A stretch of 64,000 nucleotides of DNA from Bisbaumannia salifodinae (GCF_039522585.1 NZ_BAAADR010000004.1), one strand, 5' to 3'; shown: positions 44,407 to 55,285, counted from the stretch's first letter. A program made the numbers and translations. The notes: a model not told the origin generated them from the sequence alone.

Positions 44407-45519
44407 TCAGGGCTTGGGCTGCTGTTGGGTAATGCAGTGGATATTGCCGCCGCCCAGCAGGATCTCCCGGGCCGGCACGCCGACCACTCGCTTGTCGGGG
44501 AAGAGCCCCTGGAGGATGGCCTTGGCCTCCTCGTCATGAGCGGGGTCGAGGAAGGGCATCACCACCACCGAGTTGCCGATATAGAAGTTGACGTAGGAGC
44601 CGGCCATGCGGTCACCGGGCTGGCGCGGGTGGGAGCTGTTGAGGCGATCCAGGCCGCTGGCCTCGTCCTCGGCGATATACAGCGGGCCGGGCTGGGGCAG
44701 CTTGTGCACGGTCAGCGGCCGGCCCTTGGCGTCGGTGGCGCTCTCCAGCACCGCCAGGGCCTCCCGGGAGATGGCGGCCTGGGGGTCCGACTCGTCATCG
44801 CACCAGGTCAGGGCCACCTGGCCCGGGGCGACGAAGCAGCAGAGGTTGTCCACATGGCCGTCGGTCTCGTCCAGGTGGCAGCCCCGGGGCAGCCAGATCA
44901 CCTTGTCGATGCCCAGAGTGTCGCGGAGCACCGTCTCCATCGCCTCGCGGCCCATCTCGGGGTTGCGGTTGGCGTTGAGCAGGCACTCCTCGGTGGTGAT
45001 CAGGGTGCCCTCGCCGTCCACATGGATGGCCCCGCCCTCCAGCACCACCGGCGCCTCGAAGCGCGGGATGCCGAGCATCTCGGCGATCTTGGTGCGGATG
45101 CGCTTGTCCTTGTCCCAGGGGAAGTAGAGGCCCCCCTTGAGGCCGCCCCAGGCGTTGAATACCCAGTCCACCATGGCCAGGCGGCCGTCCGGGTGGGTCA
45201 GGAAGGTGGGGCCCATGTCGCGCATCCAGGCGTCGTTGCTGGAGAGCTCCACCACGCGGATATGCGCGGGCAGCTGGTTGCGGGCGTTCTCGTACTGCTC
45301 GTCGTTGACGCCGACGAACACCGTCTCGCTCTCGGCGATGGCGCAGGCCACCTCGGCGAAGGCCTGCTGGGCCGGCTTGGCGCCATAGCGCCAGGTGTCG
45401 GGGCGCTGGGGCCAGAGCATCCAGCAGGCGTCGTGGGGGGCGAACTCGGCGGGCATGGCGAAGCCCTGGGCCCGGGGCGTGGCCTCGGCGGTGGCTTGAT
45501 CGAGGATTGGCTGGTTCAT
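44407..45519 (-). CDS. aguA: Agmatine deiminase
   Basis: A 370-residue guanidine-modifying enzyme of the pentein fold. Typical motifs are FAPHDACWMLWPQRPDTWRY near the start, DAWMRDMGPTFLT (substrate loop), LEGGAIHVDGEGT and the C-terminal GGGNIHCITQQQP with the nucleophilic cysteine. It converts agmatine to N-carbamoylputrescine and ammonia. I chose ATG 45519 over a GTG four codons upstream. It starts 9 bases after the antiporter stop, so it is the last gene of the aminotransferase-antiporter-aguA operon. The usual partner aguB (N-carbamoylputrescine amidase) is not visible in the window. Confidence 0.92.
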   Translation of the reverse strand: MNQPILDQATAEATPRAQGFAMPAEFAPHDACWMLWPQRPDTWRYGAKPAQQAFAEVACAIAESETVFVGVNDEQYENARNQLPAHIRVVELSSNDAWMRDMGPTFLTHPDGRLAMVDWVFNAWGGLKGGLYFPWDKDKRIRTKIAEMLGIPRFEAPVVLEGGAIHVDGEGTLITTEECLLNANRNPEMGREAMETVLRDTLGIDKVIWLPRGCHLDETDGHVDNLCCFVAPGQVALTWCDDESDPQAAISREALAVLESATDAKGRPLTVHKLPQPGPLYIAEDEASGLDRLNSSHPRQPGDRMAGSYVNFYIGNSVVVMPFLDPAHDEEAKAILQGLFPDKRVVGVPAREILLGGGNIHCITQQQPKP

Positions 45520-45527
45520 GGCGATTC

Positions 45528-46874
45528 TCACAGGTGGCCGACCATCAGGAAGATACCGGCGGCGATGGCGGCGGCGATCAACACATAGGGCAACTGGGTC
45601 AGGGCGTGGGCCATGGGCGTGCAGCCGCTGCCCTGGGCGGAGAGCACCGTGGAGTCGCCATAGAAGCAGGCGTGGCTGCCGAAGGCGCTGGCCGAGATCA
45701 GGGCGCCGATCACCAGCGGCATATGGCTGTCCATGCTCGCCGCCAGCGGCAGCACGATGGGCATGGCCACGGCGAAGATGCCCCAGAAGGAGCCGGTGGC
45801 GAAGGCCAGGAAGGCCATGGTAACGAAGACCACCGCCGGCAGCAGGCTCGGGGTCATCAGCGGCTGCACCGTGGCGATCACATAGTCGGTGAGCCCCAGC
45901 ACGTCGTTGACCTCCTTGAGGGTGAAGCCGGCCACCAGGGTGCCCAGCGGCATGATCATCGCCTTGAAGCCATCGAGGGCGGTGTCGAAGGTGTCGTGGA
46001 AGCTCAGCAGCCGCTGGGCGCCGATCAGCACCAGGGTCACCGCCAGCGCCACGATGACGCCGCGCAGGATGTCGATCTCGAAGTACCAGGTGAAGAAGAT
46101 CAGGGTGGCGATGGGTAACAGGAAGTTAAGCAGGTGCGGGCGTTTCTTGCCGGTGTCCTCCACCTCCAGGGCGTTGTCGTCGACGCCTGCCGGCATCAAC
46201 TGGCCGGCGGCGGCGCGGGCCTCGGCGGCCTTCATCGGGCCGAGGTTGGGAATCCAGCCCATGGCCACCAGGGGCACCACGGCGGCGGCCACCCAGGCGT
46301 AGAACATATAGGGAATGGACTCGATATACAGGCCCATGCCGTTACCGGCCACGTTGTTCTCCTCCAGCAGGCCGGCGAAGAACACCGCCCAGGTGGAGAA
46401 GGGCACCAGGATGCAGATCGGCGCCGCGGTGGAGTCGACGATATAGGCGAGCTTCTCCCGGGAGACCTGGAAGCGGTCGGTGACCTTCTTCATGGAGGCG
46501 CTGATGGTCAGCGCATTGAGGTAGTCGTCGACGAAGATCACCAGCCCCAGCACCCAGGTGGCCAGTAGGCTCTGGCGGCGGCTATGGATGCGCTTGGTGA
46601 TGGCGTCGCCGAAGCTGAGCACGCCGCCGGTCTTGACCAGCAGGGCGATCAGGCTGCCGAACAGGCCGCATACCAGGATGATCCAGGTGACGGTGTCGTT
46701 GCCCAGCACGGTGAGCAGGATATCCGAGCCCTGAGTGACCACGCTGGTGGGGTCGATCATCAGCAGCCCCACCAGGGCCCCGGCCATCAGCGACTCGATG
46801 GTGCGGCGGGTGATAATGGCCATGCCCAGCACCACCAGGGTGGGGAGCAGGCTCCAGGCGCCAAAACTTTCCAT
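45528..46874 (-). CDS. NhaC-family antiporter
   Basis: A 448-residue protein with about 11 membrane spans, matching the NhaC Na+/H+ antiporter family: the long TM pattern, GVLSFGDAITKRIHSRRQSL, FVDDYLNALTISASMKKVTD (about 100-120) and FATGSFWGIFAVAMPIVLPL. Family members include sodium/proton and metabolite exchangers. Its place between a putrescine-type aminotransferase and aguA suggests movement of agmatine, a polyamine or the product acid, with sodium or proton exchange; that is inference. Confidence 0.83.
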   Translation of the reverse strand: MESFGAWSLLPTLVVLGMAIITRRTIESLMAGALVGLLMIDPTSVVTQGSDILLTVLGNDTVTWIILVCGLFGSLIALLVKTGGVLSFGDAITKRIHSRRQSLLATWVLGLVIFVDDYLNALTISASMKKVTDRFQVSREKLAYIVDSTAAPICILVPFSTWAVFFAGLLEENNVAGNGMGLYIESIPYMFYAWVAAAVVPLVAMGWIPNLGPMKAAEARAAAGQLMPAGVDDNALEVEDTGKKRPHLLNFLLPIATLIFFTWYFEIDILRGVIVALAVTLVLIGAQRLLSFHDTFDTALDGFKAMIMPLGTLVAGFTLKEVNDVLGLTDYVIATVQPLMTPSLLPAVVFVTMAFLAFATGSFWGIFAVAMPIVLPLAASMDSHMPLVIGALISASAFGSHACFYGDSTVLSAQGSGCTPMAHALTQLPYVLIAAAIAAGIFLMVGHL

Positions 46875-46912
46875 ACAACACTCTCTATTTATCGTTGTGG
46901 TCTTGTGAGGGT

Positions 46913-46934
46913 GGGGGCCGGTCGCCCGGCCCCC
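46913..46934 (-). terminator. Hairpin between aminotransferase and antiporter genes
   Basis: GGGGGCCGG pairs with CCGGCCCCC over a TCGC loop in the 67-base gap. There is no T-run, so partial termination or mRNA protection is more likely than a full stop; the antiporter and aguA are probably read through from the aminotransferase promoter. Confidence 0.45.
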
Positions 46935-46941
46935 GAGCGGG

Positions 46942-48339
46942 TCAGATAAAGCCGTCGGCCTTGAGTGATGCCGTGGTGGCGGCGAAGGCCTCGTCGAGGA
47001 TGGCCACCACCCGATCCACGGTGTCGCGGTCCCAGATCAGGGGCGGCGAGATGATATTGAGGTGACCCACCGGACGGATGATCAGGCCACGCTTCTGGGC
47101 CTCGGCGGCGACCCGGTCGCCGACCCGCGCCTCCACCGGCAGCAGCTCCTTGGTGGCCTTGTCGGCGACGTTCTCGATGGCCAGCATAAAGTGGCTGCCG
47201 CGCACGTCGCCCACCGTCTCGTGATCCGCCAGGGTCTTGAGCTTCTGCTCCAGGTAGGGGCCCACCTCGCGGACATTCTCGCAGATCGCCTCGCGCTCCA
47301 GGATCTCGATGTTCTTCAGCGCCGCCGCGCAGCTGACCGGATGGCCGGAGTAGGTGAAACCGGTGCTCAGCACGCCGCCCTTGCCCTGGGGGGTGCCCAG
47401 CACCTCGAAGAGCTCGTCGGAGATCAGGGTGGCGCCGAGGGGCGCATAGCCCGAGGAGAGGCCCTTGGCGCAGTTGATGATATCCGGCTGGGTGTCGAAG
47501 ACCGCCTCGGAGGCGAAGAAGTGGCCCAGGCGACCGAAGCCGGTGACCACCTCGTCGGCGATAAACAGGATGTCGTTGGCGCGGCACACCGCCTGGATGC
47601 GGGCGTGGTAGCCCTGGGGGGCCATCAGCACGCCGCCGGCGCCCATGATCGGCTCGGCGATAAAGGCGGCGATATTGTCGGCGCCGATGCTCTCGATGCT
47701 CTCCTCGAGCTCCTTGACCAAGTGATCGCAGTAGTCCGCCTCGCTCATGCCCGCCGGGCGACGGTAGCAGTTGGCCTCGCTGAGGTGGGTCACCAGGTGG
47801 TCGAGGGTATCGAACTCCCAGTTGTTGCTGGCGATGCCGGTCAGGCTGGCGGCGAGGTAGGTGGTGCCGTGGTAGGCGTTGTTGCGCGACAGGATGCGCT
47901 TCTTGTTGGGCTTGCCCAGGCGGTTGAAGTAGTAGTGCACCAGGCGGATGGTGGCGTCGTTGGCCGCCGAGCCGCCGCAGCTGTAGAACACATGGTTGAG
48001 ATGGGCCGGGGCCAGCTCGGCGAGCTTGGCGGCCAGCTCCGCCGCCGGGGCGTTGGAGAGGTTGTTGAAGGTGGAGAAGTAGGCCATGCGGGTGGCCTGG
48101 TCGGCCATGGCCTGGCCGATCTCGGCGCGGCCGTGGCCCACGTTGACGCACCACAGGCCGGCGATGCCGTCGATGAAACGGTTACCGTGGACGTCTTCCA
48201 CGTAGATGCCGTCGCTCTCGGTGATCAGGTCGCAGCCCTTCTCATGGAAGAGGCTGTAGTCGGTGAAGGGGTGGATGAAATGATCCTTGTCCTTCTGCCA
48301 CAGCGCCTGGGCATCGTAGGTCCGGGTCTCGGTGCTCAT
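46942..48339 (-). CDS. Class III omega-aminotransferase (putrescine type)
   Basis: A 465-residue PLP aminotransferase of class III. Motifs: WQKDKDHFIHPFTDYS at the N-terminus, FYSCGGSAANDATIRLVHYY, LFIADEVVTGFGR (aspartate over the cofactor), and the Schiff-base lysine in INCAKGLSSGYAPLGA. It resembles SpuC-like polyamine:pyruvate aminotransferases that oxidatively deaminate putrescine or related diamines to aminoaldehydes. It leads the operon with the antiporter and aguA. A 25-bp regulatory motif lies 99 bases upstream. Confidence 0.86.
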   Translation of the reverse strand: MSTETRTYDAQALWQKDKDHFIHPFTDYSLFHEKGCDLITESDGIYVEDVHGNRFIDGIAGLWCVNVGHGRAEIGQAMADQATRMAYFSTFNNLSNAPAAELAAKLAELAPAHLNHVFYSCGGSAANDATIRLVHYYFNRLGKPNKKRILSRNNAYHGTTYLAASLTGIASNNWEFDTLDHLVTHLSEANCYRRPAGMSEADYCDHLVKELEESIESIGADNIAAFIAEPIMGAGGVLMAPQGYHARIQAVCRANDILFIADEVVTGFGRLGHFFASEAVFDTQPDIINCAKGLSSGYAPLGATLISDELFEVLGTPQGKGGVLSTGFTYSGHPVSCAAALKNIEILEREAICENVREVGPYLEQKLKTLADHETVGDVRGSHFMLAIENVADKATKELLPVEARVGDRVAAEAQKRGLIIRPVGHLNIISPPLIWDRDTVDRVVAILDEAFAATTASLKADGFI

Positions 48340-48369
48340 GGTCTCGCCCTCGCAGGTGATGTCGTCGTT

Positions 48370-48404
48370 GTTGAGATGAGTCGTTGAGATGAGTCGTTGA
48401 GGTC
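48370..48404. repeat. 13-bp tandem repeats in the leader of the aminotransferase operon
   Basis: GTTGAGATGAGTC occurs twice back to back (48370-48382, 48383-48395), then a partial third copy GTTGAGGTC. It lies between the shared 25-bp box and the start codon, so it is in the leader or over the -10 side of the promoter. It could be slippage-derived and variable between strains. Confidence 0.65.
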
Positions 48405-48437
48405 AGGAGCAGACTAGCGAGGGGTGGGGCGCCGGGA

Positions 48438-48462
48438 ATATATCCCGATTGGGGTATATCGG
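48438..48462. promoter_or_regulatory. 25-bp shared box, copy 1 (aminotransferase promoter)
   Basis: An AT-flanked, partly palindromic box beginning ATATATCCCGAT and ending GGGGTATATCGG. It matches 24 of 25 bases of the box at 52419-52443. On the minus strand a TAGTCT hexamer follows about 21 bases after it, a possible -10 element, placing the box where an activator would touch RNA polymerase. The AraC protein encoded at 51357-52325 is the obvious candidate to bind it. Confidence 0.7.
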
Positions 48463-48563
48463 TGTGGCCTGCCCGGCCGCCGCCGAGACACGCCTTCGGC
48501 CCCTGCGCCCATGGGCGCAGGGGCCGGTACCGGTGAGGGGGCGCCATGGTCGGCGCCCTGGGG

Positions 48564-49994
48564 TTACGTCAGGTTCGGCCGCCGGCCGGCGGCGAAGGGC
48601 GTCGGCAGCACGCCGTCCAGGTCGCCGGCGATGCGGAAGGCGGTGGCGTCATCGTAGGACGGCGCCACGATCTGCATGCCGATGGGCACGCCGTTGGCGC
48701 CGACCCCCACCGGCACCGAGAGTGCCGGGAAGCGGTTGAGGATATTGAAGGGGTAGGTCAGGGCGAGGCCGGTCAGGCCGCCGATCATCTGCTTGTCGAC
48801 CGCTATGGTGTCGCAGGTATGGTTATAGTCGGCGGGAATTCGCGTGGTCGCCAGTGTCGGGCAGATCAGGGCATCGAAACCGGCCTGGAAGACCTTGTCC
48901 TGCAACTCGCGGAGCATCGCATCGGCGATCCGCCAGCCGGCCTTCTCGTCCTCGAAACTCACCCCGGCCTGTCCCTCGACAATCTCGCGGACATAGGGAG
49001 TGAGCTTGTCCATTGGGATCTCCTCGCCCAATTGCTCACGGAAGACGCTGCCGGCCTGGAACATCAGGTGCTGCATGATCACTCGGCCGGCCTCGCTGGG
49101 CCAGTCGAGGTCTATGACCTCCACTTCGGCGCCCAGGTCGCGCAGCGCCTCGGCGGCGCCCTCCAGGGCCTGGCGTACCTCCGGGTCTACGGTGAAGTAG
49201 CCCAGGTCGGGGCACAGGGCGAGGCGCAGGCCGGCGACGGGGGCCTGCCGTTCGGGAATCGTGTAGGCGGGCAGCGAGCAGAGGTCGTAGGGGTGGGGGC
49301 CGGCGATCACGTTCTGCATCAGGATCATGTCGCCGACCGAGCGCGCTAGGCCGCCGCTTTGGGCGAAGGGCTCGCGGTTCCAGGGGTAGACCTCCGGGAC
49401 CCGGCCCCAGGGGGCCTTGAAGCCGACGGTGCCGGTAAGGGAGGCGGGGATGCGGATCGAGCCCCCGATATCGCTGCCGCTGGCCAGGGTGGTGGTGCCG
49501 GCGGCCAGGGCCGCCGCCGCGCCACCGGAGGAGCCGCCGGGGGTGCAGTCGGGATTCCAGGGGTTGCGGGTCACGCCCCACAGCTTCGACCAGGTGGCCA
49601 GCGACATGGAGAATTCCGGGGTGGTGGTGCGGGCATGGATGATGGCGCCGGCGTCCCGCAGTCGCTGCGGCAGGGGGTCGGTGTAGTCCGCCACATAGCC
49701 TTCCAGCAGCAGAGAGCCGTTGGTGGTGGGGTAGCCCTCGATCATCGGCTCATCCTTGACCGCCACCGGGATCCCCTCCAGGGGGCGGGCGGTGCCGTTA
49801 CGCCAGGCGCGCTCGGCCCGACGAGCCTGCTCGCGGGCCTCCTCGAAATAAGTGAAGGAAAAGGCGTTGATGCGCGGCTCCAGGGCCTCGGCGCGCGTGA
49901 TCATGGCGTCCAGCAGTTCCACGGGGGAGAGGCTGCCGCGACGGAAGCGATTCAGGCACTCCCGGGCACTCAGGTAGCAAAGGTCCAGGCTCAT
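48564..49994 (-). CDS. Amidase-signature hydrolase
   Basis: A 476-residue amidase-signature enzyme with a complete triad: K80 in VAVKDEPMIEG, S155 in TPGGSSGGAAAALAAG and S179 in GSDIGGSIRIPA. Length is normal. It hydrolyses an amide or urea-like C-N bond; the substrate is not readable from sequence. The reading frame is open far upstream, but the ATG overlaps the MFS stop as ATGA, so the two are translationally coupled. A role in carbamoyl or amide compounds taken up by the MFS protein is likely. Confidence 0.86.
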   Translation of the reverse strand: MSLDLCYLSARECLNRFRRGSLSPVELLDAMITRAEALEPRINAFSFTYFEEAREQARRAERAWRNGTARPLEGIPVAVKDEPMIEGYPTTNGSLLLEGYVADYTDPLPQRLRDAGAIIHARTTTPEFSMSLATWSKLWGVTRNPWNPDCTPGGSSGGAAAALAAGTTTLASGSDIGGSIRIPASLTGTVGFKAPWGRVPEVYPWNREPFAQSGGLARSVGDMILMQNVIAGPHPYDLCSLPAYTIPERQAPVAGLRLALCPDLGYFTVDPEVRQALEGAAEALRDLGAEVEVIDLDWPSEAGRVIMQHLMFQAGSVFREQLGEEIPMDKLTPYVREIVEGQAGVSFEDEKAGWRIADAMLRELQDKVFQAGFDALICPTLATTRIPADYNHTCDTIAVDKQMIGGLTGLALTYPFNILNRFPALSVPVGVGANGVPIGMQIVAPSYDDATAFRIAGDLDGVLPTPFAAGRRPNLT

Positions 49995-51229
49995 GGGGTG
50001 ATCTCCTTGGTGGGGGTGGGGGAGGCATCGGTGCGTCGGGTCACGGGCAGGGCGGTGGCCAGGCAGGCGGCGAAGCAGCCGAGGATCAGCAACAGGCCCA
50101 GGGCGATACCGCCGTTGGCGATGGTCATGCCCACCAGCCAGGGCCCCAGGGCCACACTGAACATGATTACGAAAGAGCCGATGGCGGTGAGTTCGCCGTA
50201 GCGATCCAGTTGTGCCAGGGCGCCCTGGAGGTAAGGCAGGGTGAAGGCCCAGCAGATGCTCAGCACCATGACCGCGGTGGCGTAGGGCAGTAGGCCCCGC
50301 TCCAGCAGGAGGGCGGCGGTGGCGGCCAGCGACAGCAGCAGCCCTCCGGCGAGGGGGAGGGTGCGCCCCCGGCGCTCGCCGAGCCACATCACCGCCAGGG
50401 CGCCGACGCCACCGATGCCGCCGGCGATCACGGTGACGCCATGAATCTGCGCCTCGGGCAGCGCCAGCGCCTGTCCGAAGCTCTGCAGGAAGGCCCAAGC
50501 GCCGGCATTGGCGATCTCGAACAGGGCGATGGCCAGCAGCAGGCCCCATAGCCGCCAGTCCCGCCAGATCGACGCCGTGCCGCGGCGGGCGCTGCCCAGG
50601 GGGGCGGAGGCGTCGGGGGCCGTGCGCCCCATGGCGGGGATGCACAGCAGGGCCAGCAGGGCACAGCCGGCGAAGGTCAGGTAGAGGGCGGACAGGCCGA
50701 AGCGGGCCACCGGGGCCTCGAGCAGGAAGAGCAGCAGGCCCGCGCCGAGGAACTGCAGCAATAGCAGCATGGCGAAGCCGCGCTCCGGGGAGCGGCGCCG
50801 GGCGGCCCAGGCGTAGGCGGCCCCGGCCAGCAGGCCGCCGCCGAGCCCGGAGGCCAGGCGCACCAGCGTCAGGGGTTCCAGGGCGGTGATCCCCAGGGAG
50901 GCCAGCTCACAGGCCAGGATCAGGCCGGCCCCAACCGCCGCTAGGGCCTTGAGGCCGGTGCGGCGCAGTAGCGCCGCCACGCCGAGCATACCGAGTGCGG
51001 TGCCGAAGAGGTTGGCCGAGACCACCAGGCCGGCCTGGGCCTCCGTATGCCCCAGTTCCACCACCAGGCTGGTGATCATCAGGGGCAGCACCGCCAGCAC
51101 CACCAGGCCGCCGAAGCCGGCCAGGGAGACCAGGAAGGTGGCGGGGTAGCCGTCGGGATCGAGGCGCCGGGTAGGCGAGACTCGGGAGGCCGGCTCGGAG
51201 CCGGCCGGAGAGTGGGGATCGGGAGTCAT
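49991..51229 (-). CDS. MFS transporter
   Basis: A 412-residue major-facilitator protein with about 12 spans. A soluble 30-residue N-terminus is followed by helix 1 (FLVSLAGFGGLVVLAVLPLM). The loop between helices 8 and 9 has LGERRGRTLPLAGGLLLSL, the second-half version of the MFS A motif. The ATG at 51229 has AGGG upstream; an earlier in-frame start lies close to the promoter. It is coupled to the amidase. Substrate unknown. Confidence 0.82.
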   Translation of the reverse strand: MTPDPHSPAGSEPASRVSPTRRLDPDGYPATFLVSLAGFGGLVVLAVLPLMITSLVVELGHTEAQAGLVVSANLFGTALGMLGVAALLRRTGLKALAAVGAGLILACELASLGITALEPLTLVRLASGLGGGLLAGAAYAWAARRRSPERGFAMLLLLQFLGAGLLLFLLEAPVARFGLSALYLTFAGCALLALLCIPAMGRTAPDASAPLGSARRGTASIWRDWRLWGLLLAIALFEIANAGAWAFLQSFGQALALPEAQIHGVTVIAGGIGGVGALAVMWLGERRGRTLPLAGGLLLSLAATAALLLERGLLPYATAVMVLSICWAFTLPYLQGALAQLDRYGELTAIGSFVIMFSVALGPWLVGMTIANGGIALGLLLILGCFAACLATALPVTRRTDASPTPTKEITP

Positions 51230-51356
51230 GGGCGAGCCCTTGTTGTGATTATGGATGGGAGCATCCATACGCTATCAGGGCGGGGAGGGGCGATGTTTTG
51301 CGGCGAGCCGGGAAACTATTGCGACGAGCCGGATCTGCGTCGTGGCGAGGCCGCGC

Positions 51357-52325
51357 TCAGGGGGCGAGCCGCTGGCGCTTACGATAGTCCCTCGGGGTCA
51401 GGCCGAATTCGCGCTTGAAGGCGGTGGTGAAGTTGGCCGGATGCTCGTAGCCCAGGGCCTCGGCGACCCGGGCGATGGCGAGGCGATCGTCGCCCAGCAA
51501 CCGCTCAGCCTCGCGCAGGCGCGCCTGGTGCAGGCAGTCGGAGAGCGACTGGCCGTGGTACTCCCGGAAGCGTTGCTTCAGCTTGCTCTCGCTCATGCCG
51601 ATGTCGCGACTCAGCTCGGCGAGGCGCGGCGGCTGGGCCAGGTCGGCGAGCAGCCGGCGCCGCGCCGCCTCCAGGGCCTGGCGATCCCGCGGGGCGATCC
51701 GCGGGGCCGGGGAGGCCAGCGTGGGGGAGGAAAGCAGCAGGCAGAGGAACTCGCTGCTCTTGGCCTGCAGGTAGAGCGGCAAGCGGCGTTGATCCACCGG
51801 CGGTGAAACTAGCTCCTTCAGGCAGCGGCGCAGCGTGGCGTCCAGGGCCAGGCAGCGATTGCCGTCGACCCCCGGGGCGAAGCTGGCGATATCGTCGGCG
51901 CTGAGCCCGAAGGGGGGCTGGCGCAGGCGCTCGGGGTCGAGGATCAGCAGCGCCATCAGGTAGCGGCCCGGCTCGAGGCAGCGATCCTGGAAGGCGGTGC
52001 CCTGGCGACGATGGCTGCACAGCAGGCGATCGCCGCCCAGCTCGAAGGCCTCCCCCTCCGGGGCTTCCAGGGTGGTCGCCCCCTCCAGCATGGCGGCCAG
52101 GGTTAGGTGGCCGCCGGGGAGCCAGGCCGGCAGGCAGCCCGAGGCCTGCTCCAGGTCGAGGGTGCGCAGCCAGAGCCCGGGGGCCAGGCGATAGCAGGCC
52201 TCCCAGCCGCGCCCCGTGGGCTGATCCCAGCGCAGCCGGAAGGCGTCATGGTGCGCGCTCAGGGCGAACCAGTCGGTGCTGCTGCGGCAATCGTACTGCA
52301 GGGAGGCGGCCGGCATGGTGCTCAT
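51357..52325 (-). CDS. AraC-family regulator
   Basis: A 322-residue regulator: an N-terminal ligand domain without clear signature and a C-terminal AraC double HTH (LAELSRDIGMSESKLKQRFR, then IARVAEALGYEHPANFTTAF, ending REFGLTPRDYRKR). It resembles the activator type found with amino-acid or polyamine genes. It is divergent from the carbamoylase-dehydrogenase operon, with the 25-bp box in between. The start MSTMPAASL was chosen over a codon 63 bases upstream. The MFS/amidase genes lie downstream on the same strand with a 127-base gap. Confidence 0.83.
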   Translation of the reverse strand: MSTMPAASLQYDCRSSTDWFALSAHHDAFRLRWDQPTGRGWEACYRLAPGLWLRTLDLEQASGCLPAWLPGGHLTLAAMLEGATTLEAPEGEAFELGGDRLLCSHRRQGTAFQDRCLEPGRYLMALLILDPERLRQPPFGLSADDIASFAPGVDGNRCLALDATLRRCLKELVSPPVDQRRLPLYLQAKSSEFLCLLLSSPTLASPAPRIAPRDRQALEAARRRLLADLAQPPRLAELSRDIGMSESKLKQRFREYHGQSLSDCLHQARLREAERLLGDDRLAIARVAEALGYEHPANFTTAFKREFGLTPRDYRKRQRLAP

Positions 52326-52418
52326 TATTCTGACGCCCTTGATGGTTGGCTGAATAATGCCGACGAGGCAGTGGAAGTCTCGACCCAATTTAACGGTAGA
52401 ACCCTCTCGGGGTCACCC

Positions 52419-52443
52419 ATATATCCCGATAGGGGTATATCGG
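52419..52443. promoter_or_regulatory. 25-bp shared box, copy 2 (AraC/carbamoylase intergenic)
   Basis: Differs from the box at 48438-48462 in one base. Eighteen of its first 22 bases fit an inverted repeat. It lies 94 bases from the AraC start and 81 from the carbamoylase start. A TAAGGT hexamer begins about 21 bases after it on the plus strand, the same spacing as at the first copy. A -35 hexamer is not obvious, which fits activator dependence. Confidence 0.7.
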
Positions 52444-52523
52444 CACGGCCCGAGGCCCGCCTAAGGTGTAGCCATTCCGTAGCGAGCAACAAGCACCATT
52501 CACAAGAACGGGGGAGGCACCTT

Positions 52524-53767
52524 ATGACGGTTTCCATCGATGGCCAGCGGCTCTGGTCGAGCCTGATGGCCATGGCCGAGATCGGCCCCACCGCGAACGG
52601 CGGCAGCTGCCGCCTGGCGCTCAGCGAGGAGGACGCCGCCGGGCGGCGCCTGCTGATCGAGTGGTGCGAGGCGATCGGCTGTACCCTGCGGGTCGACCGG
52701 GTCGGCAACCTCTTTATCCGCCGCCCCGGCAAGCGCGACGATCTCGACCCGGTGGCCACCGGCAGCCACCTCGATACCCAGCCCAAGGGCGGGCGCTTCG
52801 ATGGCATCCTCGGGGTGCTGGCGGGGCTCGAGGTGTTCCGTACCCTGCATGATCAGGGCATCGTCACCGAGCGGCCCCTGGAACTGGTGGTGTGGACCAA
52901 CGAGGAGGGCAGCCGTTTCGCCCCGGCCATGGTCGCCTCCGGCGCCTTCGCCGGCGAGTTCAGTGAGGAATACACCCTGGCGCGGACGGATCGTGACGGC
53001 GTGACCCTGGGCCAGGCCCTGGCAGCCAGCGGCTTCGCCGGCGAGATGCCGGTGGGTGAGCCACGCCTGGCCAGCTTCTTCGAGCTGCATATCGAGCAGG
53101 GCCCGGTGCTGGAGGAGGAGAAGGAGGCCATCGGCGTGGTCACCGGCGTCCAGGGCATGCGCTGGTTCGACGTCACCCTGCGTGGCCAGCCGGCCCATGC
53201 CGGCCCCACCCCCATGACCTACCGCCGCGACGCCCTGGCCGCCGCGGCGCGCCTGATCGACCGCCTCCAGGCCCATGCCCTGGCGGATATCAGCGGCGGC
53301 ACCAAGGTCACCTTCGGCTGCCTGGAGATCGATAGCCCGTCGCGCAACGTGATTCCCGGCGAGGTGCGCCTGACCGTCGACCTGCGCCACGTGGTGGAAG
53401 CCGAGCTGGACGCCCTGGAGGCACGCTTCGACCGGGAACTGGCCGCCCTCACCGAGGCCTTCGGCGTCGAGACCGCGAGCGAGCGTATCTGGGCCTCGCC
53501 GGTGGTGAACTTCGATGCCGGCTGCATCGACGCCGTGGAGCGGGCCGCCCGGGCCCAGGGCGTGCCCTACCGGCGCATGATGAGCGGCGCCGGCCACGAC
53601 GCCGTCTATGTCTCCCGGGTCGCCCCCACCTCGATGATCTTTATTCCCTGCCGCGACGGCATCAGCCATAACGAGGCGGAGTACGCCACCCCGGAGCACT
53701 GCGCCCTGGGCGCCCAGGTGCTCCTGGATGCCATGCTGGAACGCGCCAATACCCTGGAGGCGAGCCA

Positions 53768-53771
<4 letters not shown>
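52524..53771 (+). CDS. M20-family N-carbamoyl amino-acid hydrolase (hydantoinase/carbamoylase)
   Basis: A 415-residue metal-dependent amidohydrolase. Di-metal ligands appear as H82 (GSHLDT), D93 (GGRFDG), E127/E128 (TNEEGSRF), a histidine in FFELHIEQGP, and the C-terminal histidine in DGISHNEAEY. The family comprises beta-ureidopropionases, L-carbamoylases and allantoate amidohydrolases, all cutting a ureido group from a carboxylic acid. A 4-ureidobutyrate substrate would link it to AguA and the aldehyde dehydrogenase; that is inference. GGGGGAGGC precedes the ATG; the next gene overlaps its stop (ATGA). Confidence 0.85.

Positions 53772-55285
<1,514 letters not shown>

Noticed and set aside
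49995..50645. A 217-residue N-terminal extension of the amidase at 48564-49994.
   Set aside because: It overlaps the MFS gene; the amidase family start coincides with the coupled ATG.
52107..52523. N-terminal extension of the M20 carbamoylase.
   Set aside because: It runs through the AraC gene and the regulatory box; the family N-terminus begins at 52524 behind a good ribosome site.
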